A DNA stretch of 64,000 nucleotides. Source: Thuidium tamariscinum (lineage: Eukaryota; Streptophyta; Bryopsida; Hypnales; Thuidiaceae). Below the pieces are notes generated by a model. It was given only the letters and a program-made list of their open reading frames with translations, did not search any database and had not been told where the DNA came from. Where the stretch lies: positions 34,768,821-34,832,820 of the forward strand of contig OX344750.2 in the NCBI GenBank assembly GCA_947034885.2, given 5' to 3'. A program made the position numbers and the translations under genes. Positions 1 through 11,157 of the stretch are shown piece after piece (positions within the stretch are counted from its first letter, which is position 1; every line of letters starts with the position of its first letter).

Positions 1-65
1 TAACATGAAAGCTTCTCTATGTACAAAAGTGGTCTTATATTTACAAAGATGAGCTTCAACTATTA

Positions 66-305
66 CTAATCTAACTCATATGGAACTAAAGCAAGATTAG
101 TATCCAGCTCATAAAAACATGATGATCCACCCACTGCTTCACGATTACCCTCTACCCAATGGTTAGTAGTTATATTATTTTCTATATACTCTTCTACTTC
201 TATAGACATTTCTTTGTCCATTGGAAAGCCCCAGAAAGCCATCCAAATTCCATGTGGACGAGTACCACATTCCAAACAAATGCCCTGTTGTCTACTCAAA
301 ATCAA
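66..305 (-). pseudogene. Possible coding fragment, unknown protein
   Basis: An open minus-strand stretch of 79 codons reads like protein (CLECGTRPHGIWMAFWGFP, then an acidic MSIEVEEYIENN segment and VPYELD at the end). It has no ATG at its upstream edge; the first Met is internal. Two Cys in a C-X2-C pair may be chance. No family is recognised. It could be an exon or a fragment of a transposon gene cut by the window edge. Confidence 0.25.
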
Positions 306-860
306 TGCTCTTATGCAAGAGAGATGGTACGTCGTGATGTAAATATGTACATTATTTAAAATGTATACGTATTTTATATTTAAATTAGATTTTAGAATTC
401 AAGTTCTAGAATCTATATTTAGGTTTGAAGTTCAACACTAAAATGTTGAACTTGAGGGTTTTTATGAAATCATGAGATTTAGAGTCTTAGGATTCTTCTT
501 TGACTTTAGTTTTTACCTCCATTTAGTTTAGTTGAAGTTTAATATCTAATTTTAATCTTATATTTTATCTATATGTTTAGAAGATAAGATTATGAGTTAG
601 AATTAGTTTATTTTTTAGTTTGACCTTTGAGTTTCATTGGCTTTGGAGAGTAAACTTGAACTTATGTTCTTGTTCTTTTCCTTTGGCCAATAGTTGTTTG
701 GAGATCCATTTGGGCATCTCCCACTTAACTTAAGGTCTAGTAGGATTGATGAGTGATCTTCTTCCTCCTCTTAGTGAGGTTTGGGGAGTTTTTTGTTAGT
801 GTGTGTGGAGACGGAGTTTTGTGTGTGAGTATTAATGGGGTTTTGAAGCCGAATTTTGAG
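306..860. other. AT-rich stretch with no gene seen
   Basis: Simple AT-rich sequence with stops in all frames. It holds short repeated words around TTAGAATT and AAGTTCAA but no clear element ends. Confidence 0.5.
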
Positions 861-1029
861 TTGATGTAGCTCATTCAGCATTGAATCTTTAGAATTGAAA
901 CTTTGGCATTTGATTCCTTGTGATTAGACTTTTTCAAATTGTGCTTGCAAGTTGAATTTGGACTTGTGAATCAAAAGTTATAGAGTTTTGAAGTTGAGAG
1001 GACCTAAGGCCTTCCATTGAGAAGAGCAA

Positions 1030-1680
1030 AGGCTTCTTTGAGTCATAACTTTTGGAATATTTTTCATCTTGTCTTGAGATTTGTAGGGATTGTATATCAT
1101 TATAGTAGCTTTCCAAAAAGTCATCACTCATCTAGTTTGGAGTTTGTAGGAGGAAGTTATGAGGAGCTGAAGGTCTGAAGGAAAATTGGAATTTGGAAGG
1201 AGAAAGGCCGTGACTTGAAACGACCACAACTTTGAGTGTGTTTTTCATATGTCTTTCAAAATTCTTGTGGAGTTAGTTTGTAGAATTTTCTATCCATAAT
1301 GAGTTCATTCACTTCATTTGAACTCTTATTGAAGAAGTTATAGAGTGTAGAAGATAGGAAGGAATGTTGCCTTTATAGTTTAGAAACCGAAGACTTTGTT
1401 CCTTAATAACTTTTGGACAGAGTCTTAGTTTGTCATGAAACTTTTTGAGATTGTGGATATTAGTTTGAGGATTCTAAATTGCTATTACACTTGCAATTTG
1501 GATTTGTAGTTCAAAAGTTATAGAAAACTATAGAGGCAGTAGTTGCTTGCCAAGGGATTTGAGGAACCTCTACTTTGCACTCTAATAACTTTTGGACAGT
1601 AGTTTAGATAGAGTTGAGATTTGAAGGGTGTTTTCCTTGTAAAGTTATCTTTCCAAAATGCTATTATATTAAGTATTTGC
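1030..1680 (+). repeat. Degenerate tandem repeat, period about 180 bp
   Basis: The words AACTTTTGGA, a GAGATTTG-like word and CTTTCCAAAA recur in the same order. TTTTGGACAG lies at 1411 and 1590 (179 bp apart) and the related TTTTGGAATA at 1049, two periods upstream; a weaker unit lies near 1230. Serial AAGTTATAG/TAACTTTT words of this sort are common in long terminal repeats of plant retrotransposons, but I found no LTR ends or primer-binding site. Confidence 0.4.
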
Positions 1681-1689
1681 AGACTTAAG

Positions 1690-2400
1690 CCATCTGTAGC
1701 ACTAGAAAGAAGGTCACAGCTAGTGAGAGGAGAAGTTTTCTAGTATTCTTTGGGGTTCTTTGAAGTTGTTTGGGGTTCTTTGGGTTCTTTTGAAGACTTG
1801 AAGATTCGAAGGCCGTACATGCCGAGGACATAACCTTGTGTTGTGGCTTGTGGCTTGTTTTCATTTCTGTTATTCCCAACCAGTTTTGGAGGCTAGTTGA
1901 AAATTCAATTTCTGCATTGTAAAACTGTTGCGAGCCGTGGTTATCCAGTAAGCGCTCCATTTTGTATTTGTGGCGACGAAGTGGGGTTAATGGCCCACAT
2001 AGTCAATCTTTTATGTTGTTCCCATTGATGAAAGGCGATTCTTGGTCATTGTGGGTTTGAAGTTTAGAGGCTCATCATCCGGATGGTCACTCGTGTTGGC
2101 CGTCTCATTTTACCCATCCGAAGCCTTGTTTTTTATTACACACCTTCACCCTTGGCCCTATAAAGTCAGCCACATGATAGGCCAACGAATGAACAAGTGA
2201 AGATTCAAGCAAAGATTCGAGTGAAGATCAAGAGAAGATTCGAGTTTTGAAGACTTACCCAACTTCACTCATCAACGTACAGCCAGACACCCTGTGTGTT
2301 CTCTAAGCGCGTTCCTCTCTACCCGACACCGGCAACTACATGACAGAGGAACAAAAGTGTTTTCAATTTACAAAGTGCTACAATAAAGGCATATCTTCTT
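1690..2400 (+). repeat. Moderately GC-rich, LTR- or promoter-like region
   Basis: Contains CCTATAAAG (TATA-like) near 2158, then a purine-rich run of GAAGATTC/AAGATTCGAG words at 2200-2245, then a pyrimidine-rich segment ending near the broken coiled-coil gene. Together with the tandem repeats just upstream this could be the end of an old retrotransposon. No terminal repeat pair was found, so this is only a suggestion. Confidence 0.25.
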
Positions 2401-2402
2401 TG

Positions 2403-3833
2403 TCAGACCATCTGTAGGAAACATGTGAAGGGCATGTTTAGGAAACAAAACGTCCAGCAGTTGCATTTTGCATCTTTGACATATGAGCCTTTAAGGTTGA
2501 CCTCTTCCTTTGCTGCAACAAGCTTAGCCTTGTTTACTTCCAATTCTTGTTCAATCTTGCATTTGAGCTCATTAGTTTCACAAATTGTCTTCGCAATGGC
2601 AGTAATTTGGGCCTTGGCAGAATGAACATACTCCATATCTCCTCTGCTACATACTTTGTGCATCATTCTTGCTCTCAAACAAAAGCTCAAAATCAGCACT
2701 ATGGCAAGCTTCTGCTTTCTTGGCCTTCAAAAGAGCCATTTTTAGTTCACGTATTAAGCTTTCTAGTTGAAATACCTGTGCCATATTCAATTCAATTGAA
2801 ATCAATTAATTAAAGAAGAAAGACATTGAACCAAATGAAATTCCTACTAATTTTCTTTTCAAAATACTATGGTAAATTTCATCCAAATTGCTTATGAAAA
2901 TGTTGAAAAATGAAGAATATGACAAGTATGTAGCTATAGTGCTAATCTAAAAACACTATAGTAGTTTCATTTCAGTTTGAGCAAATAAGCTATATGAATA
3001 CATACCTCATTAAGAGTCTCAACCTTGTTTCTTTGAGCATGGGAAAGTTTTAGTTTGGCTTCATCAAGGTCAGTTGCCCCAAAGTTAGCCGATGTTTTCA
3101 TTCCAGAGGTGTAAGGATGTACATCAGGTATGGAGGTTATAGCTTGAACAAGCTCATTTACCATTCCCTATACTTGCTTTGTGAGACAAGGAGGCACCAA
3201 CTTCTGTGGATTTAATTGTGGATTTGTGCATCGCTTTTAGTAGATCTCCGAAGCTTGAGCAGCCCAATCCGCTGGTTGATTCTCCTCAAAATAGTATGTG
3301 GCTACTTTTAGGAAGAAGATGGCCATGCCTCCATTGTCAGGTTTATTACCGTAAACACTTATATAAAGTGATTCATACTGCTCATGAGTGATGTCATTTG
3401 GAGCATCCTTTAGCCAAATTCTGGAGTCATTGCCTGTAATTTTCCAATTTCGAGCCCACTTTAACCGTGGCATCATCTCTTCCGTGACATCATTGAGGTG
3501 GGATTCTATTGCACAAAGTCCAGCCACTTGGTTGAAGAAATCTTTGTTGTATAGAGTTGTGTCTTTGAATCCAAGGACAATTGGGACTTTGCAAGTGATT
3601 CGGGCTTATAGATCAGGGGCAAATCTAGAGAAATCAATGACCCCTTCAAAATCTTAGTTTGCTCCAGCAGTAAATCTTGGTAGCACTGTTTCATTGACAG
3701 AAGGGGCAGTATCATTGGGAGTACCTGGATGGAATTCTTGCTCTGAGGTATCATCAGTGGCTCCTACTAGTGATATATTGAGGTCATTTTTAAATTTCCG
3801 TGAACTCCTAAGTTGAGGTGTAGTTTTCGGCAT
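2403..3833 (-). pseudogene. Broken coiled-coil protein gene of unknown family
   Basis: Exon 1 runs from ATG 3833 down to 3006. One frame carries a continuous protein-like sequence interrupted only by stops at 3656-3654, 3608-3606, 3239-3237 and 3170-3168. It includes the segments RITCKVPIVLGFKD and EEMMPRLKWARNWKI and ends RNKVETLNE. A GTATGT donor follows at 3005 and a CACAG acceptor ends at 2776; both sides are phase 0, so the frame continues into exon 2 (from 2775). Exon 2 begins with a heptad-like coiled coil (LESLIRELKMALLKAKKAEA), then shifts frame near 2640 and continues with more coiled coil (CKIEQELEVNKAKLVAAKEE) to a stop at 2403. Four stops and one frameshift with the splice sites intact indicate an ageing gene copy. 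I do not recognise the family; a transposon-encoded protein is possible. Confidence 0.6.
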
Positions 3834-4322
3834 TGTAAGGCCTACCAATCACAAATCAAGAAAAAATAACCTTCAAATAAGTAAAAAGAGACACTCAAAA
3901 GTGTTAATATTCTTGAAATATAGTAAGCTTCAATGCTAACTCATTCATTAAAAGCCAATGTAGGAATATAAAGAAGACTCCAAGAAGAAAAATAGCAATT
4001 TGACACAGTTTGTTCTTTGATTCAATTACATCTGTGACTTTAAACCATCTAAGAAGACTTCAGTAAGACTTGAGCTACAAATACAAGGAACAAGAATTAA
4101 ACTACCAAGACTACCACAACTACATCATAGCACTTGCAATATACTAATCATCAATGCAACACATAGTATTCAAAAACAATAATTCAATACCTCTAGAATT
4201 GAAGATACCTTGGTAACTTGTATTCCTCCAACGGCTCTAAATAGAAGATGATAACAACTGATCCACCCTTTGTGATGTGTTTCCAACTTGTACGTCACTC
4301 TGATTACTAATACTCTGTATAA

Positions 4323-4440
4323 ACTAGTGGCAAGATGCTTCTGTGTACCCTTAGTGGATCATTCACCGTATGGTTCCAACTAGTGGCAAGACGCTTCTAT
4401 GTACTACCCTCAATTAGTCATTCACCGTAAGGCTCCTTTC
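4323..4440. repeat. Two-copy tandem repeat, 56 bp
   Basis: ACTAGTGGCAAGAYGCTTCT begins at 4323 and again at 4379. Each copy is followed by a TGTACC/TGTACT word and then ATTCACCGTA. The rest of 3850-4800 is AT-rich with no gene or element ends seen. Confidence 0.6.
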
Positions 4441-4859
4441 AAGGTTGAAACATCTTAGTATTTACCTTTCTCTAACTGGACCTTTGGATTAGTTTACTCT
4501 CTTAAAAGTAAAAAAAATAGTAAGGTTGTCACAAAATTGAATAGCTTACACCCAATTACTTGCTATATATGAATCATTCAACTATCACCACGAACAATCA
4601 AATTTCAATTTAGCTAATTTATTTAACAAGCATAAGATTAAATGTTGAAAAATCTAATTTCTTTGAAGATCAAAGTTTTCTATACTGAAAGTTATAGATC
4701 ATGTATGAAGTTTAACTGCTATTTGGTGTTCTAGAACTTCATTCACAAATTTCTATATTGATTTAAAGTATAAAATTGAATTTTGCTTTGAATTTTGAGC
4801 TTTGCTTCTTCTAGATTTTAACCCTAAAGTCCTAAAGGCCTAAACTACATTTTGTGGCA

Positions 4860-5665
4860 ACATAGCAATTTTGAGCAGCTCATTACAAATGGAGTTTTTA
4901 TTTTTTTATTTAAAATTTTCACATAATTTTTTCAAAGAATATCTTTAAGGCCCAACAATTTTCATAAATTTTGATTACATGATAAAAAAGTTATGGCATG
5001 ATATATAGTTTTCATTGCTTAGTAGGTAGCTTGCGTAGCTAAAAAATCTTCTTTAAAATTTATTTTTTTAATAAATAAAAGTTTGAAATTGGTATACTAA
5101 ATTTATATGTATTTAGAAACTAGAGAGATTTGAAATTTTTCTATTTTGATTAATGAGATGAAAGTTATGAGGAGTTTTAGTTTGGAGTAGTTTATAGGTA
5201 GTTATTGATTCTCCAATCTACAAAAAAGTTTGAAATCCTTTGTTTCATTCAATTCTTAATATTTTTGAAAAAAATTAAAAGATTGGGTGAAGATTGTTTA
5301 TTACAATATTACAACTATTGGGATTGGCATTTTTCATTTCAATAAATAAATTATTAACAATTCAATATTTTTAATCATTTTCTACTTCTTTCTACTTATT
5401 ATTTTTTTCCTATATGTTCTACAATTCCAAATCTTTTGGGATTTATGGAGCATGTAGCCAACTTGCATTGAAAAATGATTCAAATAGTAACCACCATTTT
5501 GAAATTTGAACATTTTTTCATAGAAATGTGACCTTGTGAAATGCAGTTGCTTGAATTTTTGAAGTGAATAAAAACGAATTTTTGTCAATTCAATTGCTAA
5601 TATCTTGCAATCTACACAATGGAAATTTCTGAAATTTTTGAAGTTTTGCACCATGATTGTAATTA
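4860..5665 (+). mobile_element. Decayed family A element
   Basis: The interior follows the same order of words as intact A copies: GGCAACATAGC, AAGTTATGGCATGAT, GAAATTGGT, TTGATTAATGAGATGAAAGTTATG, ATTGGGATTGGCATTTTTCA, TTTCTACTTCTTTCTAC, AGCATGTAG, CATAGAAATGTGACC and AATATCTTGCAATCTACAC. Neither TTAA-type terminus is intact. Confidence 0.6.
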
Positions 5666-5903
5666 TTTTGTAATATCCATCACCTTCCATTGTTTTTATT
5701 TCTATTTTGTTTTTGCTTATTACTTAAATAAAAAAAGATTACGAAAGAAATTGAATTGCTAGAGTACTTTGTCCATCAACAAATATTCTCTCCCTATTTT
5801 TTTTCTATTTTAAATGAAATTTCTATAATTTTCTACTTAATCCTAAATAGTTTAACTTGCCACCATTGATTTTTCCGAAAAATACTATTGTCTTATTTAT
5901 CTA

Positions 5904-7734
5904 TTGACCCCTAAAGGATCAACCTTTGAAATTTGACAACATATTTATTTGGAGCACGTATGTGTGAGTGGAGATTTTGATATTTTTGGTCCTAATTTTA
6001 ATAGAACATAGGGCCAAGGAATATCTTGCATGAGCACTAAAAATCAAAACATTTGGAAATATGAGTCACAAGTTATGTCCCAATATCTTGCTTTCTCTTG
6101 TATATGGGCAGTTTGGGGCTTTGGGTAGATTGGAAAAAATCACTTTTTTCGAAAAACAACAACTTGAAATTGGTTTTCTTTGTTTATATTTGTATAGAAA
6201 GCTTTTAATCATTTCATTTTTATCAATGAGTCAAAAGTTATGAGGAGTTTTGTTTGTGGGCAATTATGGACTCACTACTCTAAAACAAACTCTAAAATCC
6301 TTTATTTAACTCAATTTTCAATATTTTTCAAAAAATAAAATGATAGAGTTTAAATTGTTTATCACAACATTGCAACCATTGGGATTGGCATTTTTCAATT
6401 CCTTAAAGAAATTCTTAACAATGTTGTATTTTGAATCATTTTCTATTTCTTTCTACTTACTATTTTTTCCTATATGTTGTACAATTCCAAATGATTTGAA
6501 ATTTTTTGGCATTAACCCCTGAAGGACCAAGGCCTTTTTTCTGTCAAAAACCTCTCAAAACTACCATTTCTATTGCATTCACCCAAGAAAACAAAAAAAA
6601 TATTTTCTTAAGAATCTAACCGTAGGATCTTTTACTTAACTTGATTGAGATCAAGTGGTAAAAATTTCATGAAGTTTGACCGTACAGATTGGAAGATATG
6701 AGCATTCAAAGTTGGAAATACAAGTTTTTTTGAATTGTGGTTTGCATTTTCAGATGACTTTGACTGGCATTTATAAAAAATTGCAATATATACTTTGAAT
6801 TTATAATTTTTTGTATTAAGAAATTGAGTTGAGAGTCTAGGAAAAAAATTTCACACAAAAAACACTTGATTTTCATTCTTTAAGATGTAGGTCCAGATTT
6901 GAAAGAAAAACTAAATGGCTAATAACTCTAAGATGGGATTGAAATACACTAATCCCAATTATGAGATTGTTTTATCAAGTAAACATAACCTTGCCCAACA
7001 ATTTTTTTGAAAAATTGTGAAAATTGCATTCAAAAATGAATCCTATAAGTTATTTTTTCAAGAATTGTTTAGATTGCCCGAAAAACAAGATTGTCCATAA
7101 CTTTCTCATTATAAGTCCAAATAGAGTGAATCAAAGCTTCACATGTAGGCAAAAATATATTATTTTAGAAAAAAATTAATTAATTTTAAATTTTGACTTC
7201 TTGCAAAAAGAAATTTCTGCCCGTTGAACTAAAATATGTGCTTTTTGTCGTATAACTTTTGCTCCCGGTCACCAATTGAAATAAAAATTACATTCCCATG
7301 AAGCTAATCAGTTTTCCTATCTTATGAGATAGTTTCAAAAAGATTCATTAAAAATTGAGGTCTACGGAACCTACCCGAACTCCAAATTGTCCCTCGAGGG
7401 GACAATGGTCCTTTAGGGGTTAAAGAATGAATTCAAAGAGTAACCATCGTATTGAAATTTTTTTCATACAAATGTGACCTTGTAAAGTGTAGCTACTTAG
7501 GGTTTCCTAGGGATAAAAGAAGATTTTTGTCAATTCAAATGCTAATATATTGCAATCTACATACTAAAAAAACTTTGAATATGTTTTCACACGTTTCCAA
7601 ACCAATTTACTAAAAGATCCTACTGTTACAAATCTCAAAAAATGTCTTCTAAGAAAAAAATAGGTATTGGTACCAAAAATGGCAATTTTTGACCGTTTTT
7701 GGAGTAAACATTGATGAAGAACTTAAGGGGTTAA
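5904..7734 (+). mobile_element. Family A TIR element (outer copy), split by a second A element
   Basis: The left end TTGACCCCTAAAGGAT (TTAA changed to TTGA) and the right end CTTAAGGGG+TTAA bracket a family A interior. The interior stops at 6511 and resumes at 7424 (AAGAATGAATTCAAAGAGTA), with a 912-bp A-type element in between. Removing the insert leaves about 919 bp, close to the 932-943 bp of other copies. About 18 bp of the target present in other copies is missing at the junction, so a small deletion accompanied the insertion. No transposase frame. Confidence 0.8.
6512..7423 (-). mobile_element. A-type TIR element nested in another A element
   Basis: Bounded by TTAACCCCTGAAGGACC and GGTCCTTTAGGGGTTAA. 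The left part matches the reverse orientation of the outer element (ACCGTAGGATCTTTTACTTAA and similar words). The right part belongs to a subfamily also found at 17953 (GTCCCTCGAGGGACAATG; TTCGGGTAGG). Non-coding. Confidence 0.8.
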
Positions 7735-8676
7735 AGTTTAGAAATTGAACTAAATAAATTATATAAATTTCATTAATCTCTACTACATCTAAAAATCTAT
7801 TTGGTCAACTATCCAATTGTTTATATATTTTTGGAATTTTATATTCCAAATCAAATTTCACTAGTAATGGTCAAATCCTAGAACTGTCTACTTCAATTGC
7901 AATTTTATTCTTCTTCTCTTTTCTCAACTACTTAGTTATTCACTAGCTTTGGTCTTCAAATTTTAGATTGATTAAGGCTCTCTACTCTCTCTACTTTTAA
8001 AGTTTATCCTCATTTATCATTTTGTCTAAATGAGATCATGAGATCATTTAATATTGAATGAGCCTTTGATAGATGATGCATTCACAAATTCTATTTAATC
8101 CATTGTTACATAGCACATTTTTACAACAGTATATATATATAATTTAGATTAATTTAGATTTATAATGTCAAACTAGAGGATTTTCTAAATCTCAAGTTCT
8201 TATACATGAAACAATGTTTCTCTAGCAATTCTATTTTTTATCATTAGATACAAGACATATATTAAATTTTTAATCCTTTTTAATCCTTTAAGTTTGTATC
8301 AAAAAGTATTTTTAAACTTTATTTGTATAGAAAGTAAAAATAATAATAATGAAAATAGTTTACTTCTAGTCAAAATTCCATTAAAACTAGTCACCAATGG
8401 ATGTTAGGATTTTAAAAAAAATTAGGGCATACTTTTTAAAAAAAACTTTGAATTAAAGGCCAACAAAATGAAATGTTTTGATTGAAAGATAGCTCTAGTA
8501 CCTACCAAAAATTACAATCAAAACATTCCATTTTGTTGGGCTCCAATCTAAAGTTTTGTCGTGTAAACAAGCCCTTTAAAAGTTTGAATTGAGCTTTTTC
8601 TTTTTTGGAAGAAAATGTAGAGTATAAAACTTAGATTCTTTTTCATTCATTGAGTTTTGAGATATGGTTTTATATA
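7735..8676. other. AT-rich stretch with no gene seen
   Basis: Only short AT-rich words. The inverted pair CAACAAAATGGAATGTTTTG/CAAAACATTCCATTTTGTTG type near 8462-8540 suggests a small decayed foldback. Confidence 0.4.
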
Positions 8677-9265
8677 CTTCCTTTGTTCTACTAAAAACCT
8701 CCAAAAATTTCCTCCCTAAGGATTTAACTATATTTTTTTCCTGGTACTACAAATACATGTATTCAAGAACTAATAACCCATCCCTGATATTTGTGCAAAA
8801 AATCTTTGGCTTAGGTGTTGTTGTTTAGGCACCCAAAATCCATGTAGAAAGTATGATATTTGAGCACAAATTGTAAATGTTGCCAATTCTATCATCAGTT
8901 AGATGATTGAATGCGTGGAAGCCATGTAAAATGGGATTCTCGAAACATGTTCCCTAATCTAAATATACACAATGAAGAAACCTAGGCCACTTTATGATAA
9001 GATTTCTATAGTGCTGAAGTGGTCATTAAACACATCGTGGCAACACTACTATTTGAAGATGCAATTAGCGCAAGCCTCAAGGTGCCCTCGTATAGACAAT
9101 GTCAAGCTTGCAAGGCTTGGGGAATACTTCTAGATTGTTTCACTTGTTCCCGTAAGATAGTTCAACACAATAGACATTTACCCAATGGTTGAAATCAAGA
9201 AATGGAAATTTTTAATGGAACAAAATCTTTGTTTGATTTGGAGGTTTTTAGTGGATTACATAAAG
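8677..9265. mobile_element. Stowaway-like (Tc1/mariner) non-autonomous element
   Basis: The left end (from 8677) and the complement of the right end (to 9265) share CTWCTAAAAACCTCCAA-type sequence: CTACTAAAAACCTCCAA against CCACTAAAAACCTCCAA, 16 of 17 identical, with weaker matches outward. Each end is flanked by TA (8675-8676 and 9266-9267), the mariner target duplication. The 589-bp interior is non-coding. The same TIR core occurs in the 90-bp element at 32447. Confidence 0.6.
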
Positions 9266-10201
9266 TAGTTTTTTGGAGATAATTTTTTTGTTGAGTTTTT
9301 GCTATCTATTTTTGTTGTGTTACAAAACTCATATCAATCTTTTTATTATGAATTTTTAAATGAAATTTGAAGAGGGTGTTCTTGTCTTCTTATTGATTAT
9401 ATTTTAGGCCAAAATAGCTATTATTAGAAATATAGTATTTTTTCAAGTCATATTCTTTCTACTTTTACAATTGGTGATTCCATTAAGAAAACTTCAAGGC
9501 TCCTAATTTTGATTGACGTATTATATTATAGAGAACTCTAGAAGAGCTTTTACTAGAGTCCAAATAAATGAAGAAAGAATATTGAAGGCGTTAGTGTGAG
9601 CCCCCATTTTGTCACCTAGAACTCACTATTTTTTTTCAATTTTTTGCAAAACATAGTATAAAATGCAATATAAAAAATCCAAAAAAGAATATAAAACCAA
9701 AATAGGTATGTTACATGCTAATATAGTATTTGGTCACATTTTGAGTGTTTTTATTCAATTACATTGAAATCTTGTCTATAAATAGATTAAAAAATCACCA
9801 AAATCCAAATAATACCTATTTTTGATAGAATTACTTGAAATAGCTCATCTACAATGTGTAATGAATTTGACTAAAATAATTCGAGAAGAACTTGATGAGA
9901 ACTCTAGAACCCAATTTTATGGATAGGTTTCAAGCTCCCTAGTTGATTTCTATTTTTCATAAGAACACCGAACACCAATTGTAAACTTGCAAGTTTGAAA
10001 ACATCACAACAAACCTATGAATGGAATCTATGGCCAAAAGATGATGTTCTAGGGTTGAATTTGGACTAAGAATTCAACGGCAAAGTTGCTTTATCAAGAT
10101 TTTTTTGTGTAAAAGATTCCTTTGAATTTAGTAATTGAAGGATGGCGTGGGATTTTACTCTCTTTTGAGAATTGTGTAGAGTCTAAATATAGGCTTACAC
10201 A

Positions 10202-10477
10202 TTAGGGGAGATTTGAGGCCTCTAGAAGATTGCAAGTTCTTGTAGTCTAAAAACATAGAAACTACTACGGGAACGTAGAATCTCATAAATCCTACATGGT
10301 CGAAAAAGTGCCATGTCATTAATTTATTAATTTATTTGAATTTATTTTTTAAACTTCTCTTCACATTTCATGGTCCAAATTTTTTTTTGGTAATAGCTTG
10401 GCAACGGCCAACAATTATGAGAATAATTTTTGGAATAGTTCCAAAACGGCCCTCTAGAGGCCTTAAATCCCCCCTAA
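10202..10477 (-). mobile_element. Family D MITE in E1
   Basis: Termini TTAGGGGAGATTTGAGGCCT and the complement of AGGCCTTAAATCCCCCCTAA form a TIR of about 24 bp. The interior shares CATGTAGGATT, ACTACGGGAACG and TTGGCAACGGCC words (one strand or the other) with the copy at 17346. The uninterrupted sequence is preserved in E2 near 43,572-43,585 (CTTACATATCTTTTAC), which fixes the insertion point. Confidence 0.75.
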
Positions 10478-11113
10478 CGCATCTTTTGTAGAATTCTATG
10501 TAAGATTCCACACAAAAATTTGGAATTTTTGATACCCAAAAGATGTTTCTTCAAATAGTCAACCATTTTCTTTTTCAACAAGAAATTCGTAGAAATTCTC
10601 GAGGTTGTAGTAAAATCTCACTAGAAATTAAAGTAACTTCTTTTATACTAATAAAAACCTTCAACAAATTTTAGAACATTCAATAGTCAAAAGTATCCAA
10701 ACTAACAAGATCGTTGAAGAACTGACAAAATTAAAAATTACAATGGAATTTGACCGGTGTTTTGGTTGCATACAAAATTGAAATGAGATCCAAATTATGT
10801 CTTTTCTTACTCCCTTATACCTACTAAGGATCCTAGGCTAGTTACTTTTCTCATAAAAATCAACCTCCAAAAGTTGAATTTTTATCCTTTTTAGTCATTA
10901 AGTTGATGCTAGTATTCATTGAGTTTTTAGTGTAAAAAAAGGAGGTAAAAGGTTCTTTTACATTGAAATTGGCCTTATGAATCCAATGGCGCAATCCTTT
11001 TGTGATTTGTGGTTAATATTTAAACATTAAAAAATTGACTAACATAGAAAATAAAAATGATTAGGATTTAGATGAAAATTCTAATTGATATAGTATCATG
11101 AGAAAATGAGAGG

Positions 11114-11157
11114 GGGTGGGTGCCCTTAGAAGAGTATAAGTGGGCACCCATTCACCT
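11114..11157. repeat. Short GC-rich hairpin in E1
   Basis: GGTGGGTGCCC and GGGCACCCATTCACC face each other across about 18 nt. The related position in E2 (about 45.75 kb) keeps only part of it. It may be a structural element of family E. Confidence 0.35.
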
